Shown piece after piece: positions 34,051 to 46,064 of a stretch of DNA of 64,000 nt; position 1 is the first letter of the stretch, and every line of letters begins with the position of its first letter. Source of the stretch: Anaspis maculata (taxonomy: Eukaryota > Arthropoda > Insecta > Coleoptera > Scraptiidae); the NCBI GenBank assembly GCA_949128115.1, contig OX421962.1, positions 40,509,745 through 40,573,744 on the forward strand, read 5' to 3'. Below the pieces are notes generated by a model. That model did not search any database and was not told where the DNA came from. It was given only the letters and a program-made list of their open reading frames with translations. The translations under genes were made by a program, and so were the position numbers.

Positions 34051-35904
34051 AATGATGTCAAAATAAACTATACAAACTGATATAAAATACCTAATGATAA
34101 TACATTTTCAAATTCTTGAATCCTCGCACTGGACTTTAAACAATATATTATGTCATTATCAGCAGTAGGTATAATTCCATTATCCGTATTAAAAACGGCC
34201 GCCGAATTCTGTTTAATTCCTGGGGTAAGCTTTTTTAAGCGTAGGTATTATGATTAATTAATTAAAGCCGCGCTCACGAAAAATCTGAAACGATACAGGT
34301 AGGTGTAATTTATTTATCGTCCTCTTTGTGTGCTAAAATTGAAAATTGCAGGCTGCGCTTTGAATCTACACAAAATTGAAAGCAAACAATATTTGCCTAT
34401 GCCTGCGTCGTGTCGCCTACTACTACAACCTGCAGAATAAAAACACAGGAACTAATAAAAAATTCGTTCGGTTATCACGTCTCCCGCCATAAAATTTAAC
34501 CTACTACGTTTTCTTTTTCCTCTTGAGTCCCTTCTGGTACTTTGCTTTGAAATATAATGCTATAAAGCTCTGGAGGAATTTGACCCACTTACTTAAATAT
34601 TGTTCTAGTGCTTTCTATCGATTTCGGTTTTTTTCTTTAAAACGGAAAAATCGAGGGAAAAATCTTGAAATTACTCTTGCACACTGCCAGGAAGGTTTTA
34701 TGGTTCAACAACGATAATTATTTTCAAAATTGAAAAGTTTCAGTGTCGTCATGGAAGTATGTACAACAGTGTGAAGCAATAAAATTTACTGTCGAGAAAC
34801 AGGAAACTGAAACATACAAGATTACTTTAGTTGGAACTTCCAGAATAGGTAACCTACAGAAATATTGAAGACTTGATTGAAGTGCCACGATGTCAATTCT
34901 TTGCCTCAATTGATGATGTCGGTCAGAAAGACATGAAGGTACCTAATAAAGCGCAAAATTTTTGTCATTATTATATGATTGTATAGGAAAACTTTAATGC
35001 CGTTTTACGAGACAACTTTTCCAATAAAGTGCCCGAAACATTCTTCGGCTATTCTGGCGTCGCCATATTCTTCTTCGTATAAAAATACATAAATATAATA
35101 TTCATCCTCAACTTATATACAATCCACGTTTACAGTTCCAGCCTCAGACTAGTGAGAGAATTAAAATAAAATCGATAGCGAACTTACGTAGGTACCAACA
35201 CCATTTACAACTAGAGCCTTTGTATTCCTCGCGTATTTCCGACTTGCGTGGGGATTGGATTTCTCTAATCGTGTTTGTTTAGTTGAATGCAAATTTTGCA
35301 ATTTGCAAATTATTGCGAACCGCGCTCATCTGTATGAATCAATATTTAAAATCGTGATTATGGGGGCTGACGCACATTTTCTTAAATCCGGGAGCTTTCG
35401 CGGGGTGAGCCGGTTTTATCCTTGTTGACAATCAGTTGTGCCATCATTTTTGTCGAAATGCCCGCGCGATGACAAAGTGACAGGGAACCAAATATTTTTG
35501 TGTGCTCAAGTTTATGGATGGCATGGCTCGTAGTGGTGGTAGAGCTGATGCATGGATTACACATTACACATTCAGTTATATCATGTGAAAGCATAACTTG
35601 GAACGCTTTGGTGAATGCTTCAAAGTTGTGGAATCACACACTTCATTTAACATACACATTAGTATTTTGGTCGATCTGCCGTAAACGGCGGATGTTAGAT
35701 TTAAGCTCCCGAAAGCCCATCATAATAATTCACACACGTATGTCGTGTGCCGATTATTATTGCGGCTTCAGTGGATCCACAGTATTCCGACACAGTGCTC
35801 GCAACTAACAAGCAAATTTTGAGGTTTTCAGGTCATTATCTTAAATTAGGCGATTAGCAAAATCCAAAACTAGCCTACCAAATGAACAAAAGAAGTATTC
35901 ATTT
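34051..35904. other. No recognisable gene
   Basis: AT-rich with short frames, the best being 102 codons (35500-35808, plus) without a recognised motif. Confidence 0.35.
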
Positions 35905-36770
35905 TTCTTTCTGAATTTTTTTCTCTACCGATTTTACGGATCATGGTAATTACTAGCTAAATAAATGAGATGTCATCATCAAAGGGTCATCATCAATTCT
36001 CGCAATTATCTAATTTCTGATGGTATTCAAAATGTCGGATACAATTGGAAATTTGCCTTTTGAGCCGTTCTTTTTATTGAAAGTTACCATGAAAACTGAA
36101 CTAACGATGGGTTTCGGAAGAACAAACCTTCCTCGATATCTAACTTACTCTGGGGTTCCACAAAAAAGATAATTCGAGATCAGTTGATCTACGATTTTTG
36201 TTCATCAATTTGTAGCTTACTGATCAATGGAAATGCTGGTTTATCTATCAATAATGAAAAGATGATAGGTCTTGTACACAGATTTCAGGCATTTTTTGTG
36301 GTTAATCGCCTAGAATTTAGCAGAAAGAAGTTCAGGTTATCTGCAATCAGGCTTGATCGCTGATCATATTTTTTGTGGAACTGACGGTTAGGGCAAAAAA
36401 TTGAGGTAAATCGGTTCATTGGCTTTGAAGAGCTATTGCGAGCTGAAACAAAGCTTACTTGCCATTTCTTTTTGATCTGGAACAACAGACTTCAGTTTTG
36501 ATCTCTCTTTAATTTTTATTTCTGAACTGATTTTGGAAACCTTTGTATCAATTGCAAACTAATTCAATCAGCTGTCATCACCAAGTTCCAAAATGACCAA
36601 ATTTGCAAAATTCGAAATGGGAAATAGGCATTTTTAAAGGTCGAGGTCGTTCATTTTTGTTGAAAGCTATCGAAAAGACTGAACCAGCGATGGGTTTTGG
36701 GAGAACTTCCTCTTTCCTCGGCAATCTAAAGCCACAATAAAGAAAACCAGTTCATCCACTAAGAAGATAT
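35905..36770. repeat. Diverged direct repeat, about 583-bp spacing
   Basis: 36050-36170 (TGAAAGTTACCATGAAAACT..AACGATGGGTTTCGGAAGAAC) is repeated at 36635-36760 (TGAAAGCTATCGAAAAGACT..AGCGATGGGTTTTGGGAGAAC). The copies are quite diverged. They are non-coding. Confidence 0.6.
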
Positions 36771-37150
36771 TGTTACGAATTTTTGTTGGGTACCCTCTAT
36801 TAATTGAGAGACAAATGTGAACACATGGAACATACTATTTATTTATTATTGCGTGGTACTAAATTACACAGTAGATAAATCGTCGCACTTATGAATATTG
36901 CTCTACTTAACTTCGCTGATGTACTTACTACCACTGTCGCTGTGAATCCAAATGTAATCTGCTTTCTAGCCTGCCGCTCTTATATAGCATCATGTATTCG
37001 ATAATGTTCCAGGTTCCTTCCTCCGAAAAGTCCTCAGCTCCTTTGCGAGAGCTCTAGAAAGTCTTTCTTCGACTTCGCGAGTATTCCGGAAAGATGTCGA
37101 AGCACGGCTCTTGGCCAGTTTTGCAGGTGTGTGTCTTGTTCACACGTCAT
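36771..37150 (-). repeat. Solo LTR of a Ty3/gypsy-type retrotransposon
   Basis: On the minus strand the region reads like an LTR. A GC-containing U3 comes first, then a TATA box GCTATATAAGAGCGG at about 36980-36990. After it come a start-site/leader region and an AATAATAAATAG poly(A) signal (36836-36850). It ends ACCCAACAAAAATTCGTAACA at 36771, with CA at the end as required. No primer-binding site or internal coding DNA follows on either side, so it is solitary. The outer (U3) border is uncertain because the Helentron-like element begins about 10-30 bp beyond it. Assignment rests on LTR architecture. Confidence 0.55.
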
Positions 37151-37160
37151 GATCTCCAGC

Positions 37161-38407
37161 TAGTTTTTAGCGCGCTTTCCCAAAAAACGGGAAAAAGGCG
37201 CTTTTAGCTTCACTTTGTCCGTCCGTCTGTCCGTCCGTCTGTCTGTCCGTCCGTCTGTCCGTTCGTCCGTCGTACCCAGGATAACTCCTCAGGGAAGAAA
37301 GATATCCATGTAGTGTAAACGCTGATCAATAGTAAATATGTCCAGGATGTCAAGTTGACTTTTGGTTTTTTGTTATTCTGCCGCCATCTTTGATCCGCCA
37401 TTTTAAATTTTTCTAATAGTGATCCAATTGAAATGAAATTTACAGGCAATGTGAACCACATCAAGATCTATCCAATTTTTGACAAGTGATGCCCCGCCGC
37501 CATCTTGTATTCTCACTATTGAACATGTTTCGAAGTGATAGAACTAGGAGAATTATGCCTCAACGAAGAGAGATATCGATGTGATGCAAACGCCAATGAA
37601 ATGCGTACGTGTCCACCATATAAAGTTGACCAATGATTTTTGTCACTTGGCCGCCATCTTTGATTCGCCATTTTGAATTTCTCTGAAAGTGGTCCGATTT
37701 GAGTAAAATTTGCAGGTGGTGTGAACTCCATCAAGATACATCCAGCTTTCTACAATTGATGCCCCGCCGCCATCTTGTATTCTCCATATTAAACATGATT
37801 CAAAATGATAGAACTGGGAGAATTATGCCTCAACGAAAAAAGATATCGATGTGGTGCGAATGCCAATCAAATGCGTACGTGTCCACCATATAAATTTGAT
37901 CAATGATTTTTGCCACTTGGCCGCCATCTTTGGTCCGCCATTTTGAATTTCTCTGAAAGTGGTCCGATTTGAGTGAAATTCACAGGCGATGTGAACTTCA
38001 TCAAAATACGTCCGATTTTGGACAAATGATGCTCTGCCGCCATCTTGGCCGCCATATTGAAATTTCTTATCACCTAACGATTTTCATGGAGCTTGGGACT
38101 TACCTTTGTTTCGTATGATCATTCTATTCTCCAGCCAAATCCCAACACTCTGCCACCATCTTGGCCGCCACATTGAAATCTCTTATTAGTGGAGCGATTT
38201 TCATGAAACTTGGAACTTATCCTTGTCTATAGTATGATCATTTTGATTTTTAAGCCAAATTTCATGATTCTGACGCTATTTTGGCCACCATATTGAAATT
38301 TCTGCCCCCAAATAACGGTAGAACCCTAATTAACATCTTGCGTTCACTAACCCTTCAAAAAGGAAGTATGCGCAACTGAGCCTCATGCCCATGAGGCATA
38401 TTCGCTT
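37161..38407 (+). mobile_element. Helentron-like non-autonomous element, apparently full-length
   Basis: The 5' end is TAGTTTTTAGCGCGCTTTCC with an inverted partner (GGGAAAAAGGCGC) forming a short stem. It is followed by a (GTCC/GTCT)n microsatellite (37208-37272), three 270-bp tandem units starting CCGCCATCTTTGATCCGCCA at 37381, 37651 and 37921, and a unique 3' part. The 3' end is the hairpin CCTCATG-CC-CATGAGG (38381-38396) plus CATATTCGCTT. GTCY microsatellites, central tandem units and a 3' hairpin close to a terminus without inverted repeats are the marks of Helentron-associated (INE-1/DINE-like) elements. A copy with the same 5' and 3' ends lies inverted at 60337-62353. No coding capacity; a Rep/helicase must be supplied elsewhere. 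Confidence 0.65.
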
Positions 38408-40140
38408 GTTTAACAATGAACTGAATGGAAAATCATTCCAAGTCATACTAGGTGCGCTTAGTACCTATTTCCATTCGTCACTGGCTTCGCGAACAAAATT
38501 TTCATCAATATGAAGTTGAAATTAACACTCATAGTAGCAGCGGCACACTCCTAATATCAGAAAAAACGCAAATTGTGATAAAAGCAAGCAATTTCGCACA
38601 GTTATTCTCGAAAGGATTTCGAAAGATTTGGCCCGCAGCGTTGATCGCGCAGGCCTGTCAGACTCAAGGTAGCGTCATTTTTTCAAAATGGCGGAAATTT
38701 GATTTGAAAAGTTTTTTTTTTGGCTTGCTTTTATCACAATTTGCGCTTTTTTTTTGCCTACCACTTCGGCTATCACAAAATTATCAGACGCGAAACGTTT
38801 GTTTAATCGATTTTTGGTGACAGTTTTCTTAAAACAGCTTCACTCCAAATCACAGACCACTCCTTTCTCAGGCCCAGTATTATAATGTCCGGTGGAGCAC
38901 CGGTTGGATTTCAACTGGAAGTTAGCGGAAATTTGAGTCAATGCCAGTGTTTAAATTTGCTTTAAGCTGGAGGTTGAAATTCGACCAGAGGTTGAAATTT
39001 ATTATAAACAGTGTTGGGTCTTTAATCTTCACTTCTACCAAGTCGTCAATCTTAAATGAAGTTCTCCAAATATCTCAGAAATGTCAATAAAGTCGCCAAA
39101 TTAATCGCTTGTAAATTCAAGAGCTTATCGAGTTTTATATTGCAGCTAAGATGCGCTCTCGGTCGCTCTATAAAAACGCATTTTATGTCAATTTGCGATA
39201 AAAGTGGATTTACGGAGTGCCTCAAATAACCTCTCGATTCAATTATGTTATTATTTACTGTATATTTTAACGTTCATAAAACGTAGTAAAAGACTTGGTT
39301 CCAGGAAAAGGAAAGCAGAAAAGGTTGAAATAAATAGCTGGTAAAAATGCGCTGGGTCTTGAGGGTAATTTGAAGAGGGTTCACACTGTTAATTAGGTGC
39401 TTATATAAGTTCATAAAGTTGCGTCGACTAAATCCACAGTGACATTACTTTCCAGCTACCTGCTCCTCCGGTAAAGCTCAGCTTTGTGAAACTTGCCAGA
39501 ATATTTCATACCACAGCAAGAGTTTCTTGGGGCTAGGAAGCAAGGAACGGGTAGACAAAAAAAAAAGAAATCCCTCCACAATTACATTTTCTATACTTGA
39601 ATATAAATTATATTAGCTCCTCAAATGCAACGTATAGGTATGCAGCATGCAGGATTGCAGGCGACATTATAATCGTTCTTTGGAGATGCGATTTTATGAA
39701 TGTGGAATAACGTGCTGGTTTGCCGCCTCTTTCACGCCATTTTTCCGCCTTTCTCTTGATCCGACACAAATTTCGCACAAAATTACAATACGAGAGCGCC
39801 CGGCTGAAAAGGTTCGCCCACTTCGCCCTCCCTGCTATACCACATCTTAGAGGTCCTCTGAGGAAATTGATCCTGGCTTCCCCCATAATGAATAAATAAT
39901 GCGGAAGTGACAAGCAGAGGATGCCGGCAGGCACGCTGACAAATACCGTCAAATGCTAAAGGGTTAACGGATGTGACATGACACGGCAATCAGCCAATGT
40001 GCCTTAGTCGCTTAACTACAATAACAATAACAATACCCCATGCGGAAATCAGATTTGTAAGGACAGCTAGTTCCCAACACCAACCCTCCACCAACATGGA
40101 AGAGAAATTATTATTGTCATCTTGCTGAAAAACATTCAGA
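38408..40140. other. No recognisable gene
   Basis: Includes a CCGGTTGGATTTCAACTGG-type diverged inverted pair at 38885-39010, and frames of 114-122 codons (38452-38820 plus, 39608-39952 minus) without recognised domains. Confidence 0.35.
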
Positions 40141-40230
40141 CTACGACGGATATATCCGTTTTGCGGTCACCTTAGACGATTTAGACCATTCCAGAGTAAT
40201 GTCTGGTCTATCTGTCTTCATGTATTTCAG
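40141..40230 (-). repeat. R1 end block, inverted
   Basis: CGGATATATCCGTTTTGCGGTC, then TTAGACGATTTAGACCATTC and AATGTCTGGTCTATCTGTC. This is the reverse complement of the R1 end block. Confidence 0.5.
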
Positions 40231-40544
40231 TGGAGGCCGTAGCCTTTATCCCCCGATAGCATTGATAGCAGCCCCGAAGAAAACCGTGTCGAAATTAACC
40301 TCTCTAATACTTGTCCCATACGTGCCGTTCAATTTTTGCTTACTTTTTGGCCTGCATTATTCCTTCATCCCAGCAAGTCAAGAAAACCCTGAGCCCTTAA
40401 TTCAATTTCACTCGAGGAGCCCAATCATTCTTTATAAAAAAGAAAAACCAGACAGTTCCCGAACCAATGATAACAACGCAATACGCTAAAATCACTAGGT
40501 GAGTTTGTTGAATAAAATAAATCAGTAACGACATAAAGAATCTT

Positions 40545-41262
40545 GTGAAGGTAGACTGGAGGATTGTAAAGGACGACCTGGCAACATGTGTAGAAGGAGA
40601 ACAGCAACTGAAAGACAATCTGAGTCTATGGAAAGAAGAGCTGACAAAAAGGAGAATGAAAATCAATACGGCAAAGACAAAAGCTATGGTGATAGGGAAA
40701 GAAAACAGAAGGATCGATGTAGGAGTGTATGGAAAGATGGACGAAGAAATCAACGACAGGAAGAAGCAGCGCAGCGAAAGTGTACCACGCACTAAGCAAA
40801 ACATTCACAGGCAAGGAGATAAGCAGTAGGACCAAGCTATATACAAAACGATTTTAAAACCAATCCTGATATACGGCAGCGAAAGCTGGGCAATGAGGAA
40901 CAGTGCGAAGAGTAGAGTCCAGACCATATGAAGATGGAACATTCAATAAAAGTAAATGGAGTGACGAGATTGGATAGAGTGAGAAACGTACAAATCAGAG
41001 AGGAGCTGGAAGTTGAACTCAAAGAGAAGTCGATCGAAACGGCAGCTGAAATGGTTTGGTCACCTGGTAAGAATGAATGAAGAAAGGCCAGTGAAGAATG
41101 TTTGGGAAGCGAAGGCGTTGGATAAAAGAACGAGAGGAAGGCCAAGAAAGACATGGAACCAGGTGGTAGCAGAAACACTGAAGAAGCAGAGGCGTGAAGT
41201 GGAACGATGAAAGCAAATGGAGAGAATTTGTATAACCCTGAATGAGAAGACATCGCGTTGTT
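40545..41262 (+). pseudogene. LINE endonuclease/reverse-transcriptase C-terminal remnant
   Basis: The first frame gives VKDDLATCVEGEQQLKDNLS, LWKEELTKRRMKINTAKTK and AMVIGKENRRIDV. This is the RT palm segment after the active site (..L..W..EL...GM.IN..KTK.M). After a frameshift come YHALSKTFTGKEISSRTK and (broken) PILIYGSESWAM, then VNGVTRLDRVRNVQIREELE. The last frame (41013-41210) is QLKWFGHLVRMNEERPVKNV, WEAKALDKRTRGRPRKTW, NQVV, the conserved WFGHVxRM..R..K..W......RGRPxxxW tail of this LINE group. Several stops and frameshifts, loss of part of the thumb, and no endonuclease make it a dead 5'-truncated copy. It differs in sequence from the 23.8-kb LINE, so at least two LINE families are present. 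Confidence 0.75.
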
Positions 41263-44200
41263 TTTAAGTTACAACGAATCGCGCAGTGAATAATTATCGC
41301 AGATTTATCAATTTTGGATAATCGTCTCGTACTTGAGTTTCATTGCAGGACTACGGCTAAATATCAAGTACGACTTGCAACCGATGCAAATTTGCACGCT
41401 GTCAAAATGCTAAAACGTTAAATTCAAATTTGGGTTCACATAAGTCATAAGCTCCGAATCTTGAACCAAATGCAGGGGATGTTTTCAGTCCCATTTTTTC
41501 TCCCCTTTGCCATGGACCTGTTTCAAGTTTGGAACCAGGATCCAGGAGAGAGCTGCAAATCGACGTGGAAGTTGATATTTTTTTGACGTTTGATAGTGCA
41601 ACCCTGCAGCATGGGGTTTTGGAACTCCGTAAATACCCCCTTGTGTTTTCTGTTGCTTTGGCAACTTCAGTATGCCCATCCCGTTGGCGTCGTGTACGTT
41701 CAAGCTATGTGTGCAGTTCCTTTGATTCGTTATGCCAGGGCCTCATGGTGTCTTATTCCTGATGCCGTTCAAAGCCCTGATGGGGCACCACTTATGACTA
41801 TCAGATTTTGCCGTTTCAAGCCAAAGCGACGCCGCTGTGTCTTCTTGGGTTGGTTGAAGCCCTATATAGGCTCCCTGGTGTCTACGGGTGTCTTTTGGAT
41901 CCCCGATGAGCCCCCTTCTGGTTTGGGGCTCTAAAGTGTAAATGATAAGAACTCCTTGAATACCTCTGTTGAATACCTTTACTAATAAGTAAAGGTATTC
42001 AACTCGTGAACCGATTTTCACCAATTTTTTTTTGAACAAGAGGTAACTGGTTCCCGAATATTTTCCAACAGTTTTGTTTTCAATTTGTCAAGAATTTCCC
42101 TGTTGAGAATGTAAAACCTGGCCTGGGTTATCGAGACCGGACTAAAATTATGAAACTCAAAATGAAGCCCTTATTGAGGAGAATATCTCAGTTCTTCAAT
42201 CTTTTTCTCAAAACCTAACTTCCTACCCGAAGGGACGTCTCACACAAAAATTTCCATCCGTTCCTTCGGTCGACGGTAGTCGACAAGAAACAACTTGTGA
42301 AGCTGTTGTTGTTGTTGTTGTGAGTTGAAGCTGTGTGAAGGTGTGATTGTGATCGAAATGTTTTGTACGGCAATCTATATTTCTGTGATTTTTTCCAGTG
42401 TGCCATTCAAAGTCTGAGGATTGAGAGTGAAAAAATGCCATCGCTGATGCCCATGTTCTTATTATGTAACTTGAAATACCTAGCTATAATTTGAGTCCGC
42501 CGTTGTGAATGTGGATAAGAGGTCATATACCCTGTAGATTTGTGACTTCGTTGTCCTAGGGCTCCTTTTGAGAGAATCGAGCTATGTTTCAGTTGGAACG
42601 CTCCGTAGGTATATGTGTCACACAATTTCAACAGCAGAGTAGTCAGACGCCTACTAGAGTTTTTTTGCAGTCGCGGTCATCCGAGTCGATATTGTGAGGA
42701 CTGTATGAGTGAACTCCTAGAAAGAAGAACATGAATAAAAAATAAAAATGTCCAGAAGCCGAGGGCCTAATCGGCTTATCCCAGGCGAAAAGGAGGGGAC
42801 GTTGATAAACGGACAACCAGTATTGACGGTGATCGTATCTGTAGGACCTATTTCCTGCTACAGACAGGAAAACGCCAGGAAATTCTGATTATTTGATTCG
42901 CATTTCGTTTTGCGCACGTCAAATTTTCCACCCTTATCCAACTCGAATAATGGTGGAGACGGAGCTCCACGGTAGCCGGCTGCACTTTCAGGAACGTCGA
43001 TATTTATGGAACTAATTAGGACCTGATTGTAATTCCGAAATCTCATCGTCAAATTGACATCGAGGCTGAGGTCAATTTACTGGAAATCATGTGGGTGGTG
43101 GCATGGCGGCGGCGGTGGTGATGGTGGTGTGATGATGATGGCGCTCCAATTTCTGCAAGTTTATTAAGTACAGTAGCCACATTTTAGATTTCCTTTGTTC
43201 TTTGCTTCATAATTGAGTAGGTATATACTTGATATTGATTCGAACAGGGTTCATAAAGATTGTGGAAATTTCCCAGATTTCAATATACCTAGGTACACCC
43301 AGTACCTAGTATCGAATCTCAATAGCAATAATAAAATTAATACACTTGGGTACAGGTACTGGCTCAGCGAATCAAATTAGTTACTGGACCAAGAAGACGC
43401 TGGGAAGTAGACAGATACAATTAGCTTACTCACCTCGGCTCAAATGTGAAAAGCTATCGGTGTAGGTCTAACGTTATTATAGGATGTCTAATGTGATGTC
43501 GTGTGTAGTTTAAGTTTAATTTAACGAACAGCTTGCAAATTGGTTTAACTTATACCGAAGTATAGGTAGGTAGGTATATACGCTAAGCGATGAGCACAGC
43601 ACAATAACGTGAAATATGATACAAACTTGGTTTGGTACCTATACTCCAACAAACTTATATACGAATTAATTGCCCGAATATAATGGGTCATTATGAACAA
43701 AAAACCAGAAGACATCTCTCAGTGCTATAAGTACTAAAACTAATTCCCAATTAAATAATAATTAGCGGTATAATACAGGAGAGATACTAAAAAGACCGCG
43801 AGCATTGCAATAAATTGTCTCTTCCTCGACCACAGTTGCCCATAAATGTGAGATAATTGTAACAAACTTGGGATTAATCAATTACAGTGAAGAGAGGCAC
43901 TGAGTCGCAAACTTGTATGAGAAATCGTATCAAGAACAGCCAGCATTACTCTGCATAAGACTTAATTCACTTAATTTCAAAGACCAAAAAGGAAGCGAAG
44001 AAAGTTTTCAGTCACTCAGAAACTCTGCAGTTTATCAAGGAGATACTTGATATAATAGGAATAAATGAAGTTAAACACGCAACTTCAAGGCGAGGTGGAT
44101 CATTGTTCGCGAAATCCTCGGAGGAATTATTATGCACGTCATCATCAAAGCATAACAACGCAAATAAACACGCGTGTTTGCATGAATAGGTATAGTTACG

Positions 44201-44535
44201 GTTGTTTTTGGGGGATGTCCCTGCTGTTCCTGGCAAATTTTTACAAGTTTCATTATTCATCTGAGGTTAGATACTCAGTAGGTACATCTCACTGTACGCG
44301 CGATATAGGTATTCGTCGTCTTGTCTCTGAAACTCCACTACACACATTCAGAATTGCGAGAGAACAGCATCCCCCAACACGATGTGCATGGTGGTTGTAT
44401 ACAAGTTCATGAAGGACGTACACGTTGTTGACTTTGAACTAATTACAAACTACACGCACCAAATTATTATCTCTGGGTATAGACATGCTAATTTGCTCCT
44501 TGTTCATGCATCAGGTATACTCCTTGTCATAAAGT
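41263..44535. other. No confirmed gene; some open sequence
   Basis: 41470-42040 is open on both strands. The plus frame 41590-41934 is 114 codons and contains a basic KPKRRR patch; I recognise neither strand as a family. A perfect small hairpin TTGAATACCTTTACT/AGTAAAGGTATTCAA lies at 41969-42003. A GTT run lies at 42303-42320, and GGTGGCGGCGGTGG simple sequence at 43090-43140. Confidence 0.3.
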
Positions 44536-44543
44536 ATCAAGGG

Positions 44544-45138
44544 TAGGGATGGCAACGATATATCGATATATAAGAAATATCGATATATTCCTTGCAATAT
44601 ATCGATATATTTATATCGTTTTTTTCGTTCCAATATATCGATACAAATATCGATATATTTCTGGATATATCGGAAACTGTCCGACTCGACTTTGCCACGC
44701 TCCTCTCGTACGGAAATTATTGAATATTCGAGGCTGCTGATCTGTGACTGTGTTAAAATATATGTTTAAAATACAGGAAACTACGCTTCGTACCTACTCG
44801 GCAAATTTTGCAGATGACACTGATGCGGCGACCAAGTCTGGAAGTCTTGAACCCTTCGGAATTTCCTAACGATTTAAATTTAGTTTTTCATTAGAAAATT
44901 ATAAAAAACAAGCTTTTTCTTGTCTGTTTCATACTATTTGTTTTTTTTTTTAAATTCAATCCTTCCTAAAAATTACGTTTTATCGTTCAGTTCAACATTT
45001 ATATTGAAAATTTGCAAAATATATCGATATATGGAAATATCGATATATTTCTTGCAATATATCGAATGTATCGATATATAGCTTGCGATATATCAAATAA
45101 TCGATATATCGATATATTTCAACTTTTTGCCATCCCTA
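44544..45138. mobile_element. 595-bp hAT MITE with TATCGATA-packed ends
   Basis: The termini are TAGGGATGGCAA (44544-44555) and the inverse at 45127-45138. A perfect 8-bp duplication ATCAAGGG flanks it (44536-44543 and 45139-45146), the hAT signature. The outer 110-120 bp on each side are built of ATATCGATATAT motifs: about five TATCGATA sites on the left (44555-44670) and about four on the right (45018-45118), also inverted. The 350-bp centre is unique, with no transposase. The 63-codon frame at 44549-44740 (Tyr/Arg/Ile repeats) only reflects the motif array. Confidence 0.85.
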
Positions 45139-45146
45139 ATCAAGGG

Positions 45147-45507
45147 TGGAGCTAAGTACTGTCATGCAGTGCTGGATTTTGAAGCCGCACCATCATCGCG
45201 ACATTATGAATAAAATAGATGCATGGCTCCAAAAAGTCAGTTATATGGGTTATGGGGTGAGGGTGAGGTACTGATGCTCAATAATAATAATTGGAGCCTG
45301 TAGTACTTGACTGTAACCTTGACGTGATGTGAAGAAATACTGTCAGGTATCTTCTTGTTTCTCGCGAATGAGAATAATAATTTGTTGTGGTTTGTGATGG
45401 TACCACAAAACCTTCTCGTTGATTATCCTGGTACGTATAGGATCAGGAGAACACACTCATCCTCAACACACACTACTTGTTACTGCATGGGTAGGTAGGT
45501 AGGTAGG
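45147..45507. other. Spacer with GTAG/GTAC microsatellite
   Basis: GGTAGGTAGGTAGGTAGGTA lies at 45489-45508, immediately next to the foldback hairpin. Confidence 0.5.
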
Positions 45508-45631
45508 TACCGTATGATCAAAAACTTTCCTGCTCTAGGCAGGCTGTGGTCTGGTCATTGGCAGGCAAACGAGGCTGATTTTGGCCAGGCCACAGCCTGC
45601 CTAGAGAAGGAAAGTTTTTGATCATACGGTA
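45508..45631. mobile_element. 124-bp foldback hairpin element
   Basis: TACCGTATGATCAAAAACTT and AAGTTTTTGATCATACGGTA are perfect outer arms. The stem continues through GCAGGCTGTGG/CCACAGCCTGC, with a loop of about 40 nt containing CAAACGAGGCTGATTTTGG. The same element, inverted, is at 63144-63266. Confidence 0.8.
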
Positions 45632-46064
45632 CTACCATAGACATGAATTGTCGCACTTAGATATCGGACTCCGCTGTGTTCGCACTGTCGATGTCGCTCT
45701 GAATTCAACTCTGCTTTCCAATGCTAAGCCGGCTCTCAACACTCTACCTACTTCTGCTTCCGTAACATTCCGGACTTTTCGTGAAAAAGCCGCGAAGTTT
45801 CTCGTCGTTACCATTCCGGCAAATTTCACCTATGTCGCGAGAACTCGGAGAACTCCAGGAGTCTGCTAATTTCGCCAATGTTCCGCTAGACTTTTGATGC
45901 ACGGCTCCTCCGTCAAATGTGCAAGTGCGAATAATACCCAGTAGGAACTCGACTAAAAACTCATTTTTTATTTATTTTTTGTGAAAAATGTGCGCACTTC
46001 GGAAAATTACCTTTCAACAATAAACTAATTGAGCGTCAAGTCGCCTTGTCGCTATTATCGTCCT
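45632..46064. other. No confirmed gene
   Basis: Open on both strands at 45618-45869 with GC-richer codons, but both frames overlap in antisense and neither is recognised. Confidence 0.3.

Noticed and set aside
37208..37272. GTCC/GTCT run as a stand-alone microsatellite
   Set aside because: It occurs at the same relative position in the inverted copy at 62.3 kb, next to the same 5' end, so it belongs to the Helentron-like element.
40397..40835. Ser/Phe-rich minus-strand frames opposite the LINE
   Set aside because: Antisense shadows of the LINE reverse-transcriptase remnant.
44549..44740. Tyr/Arg/Ile-rich peptide
   Set aside because: Pure product of the ATATCGATATAT motif array in the hAT MITE end.
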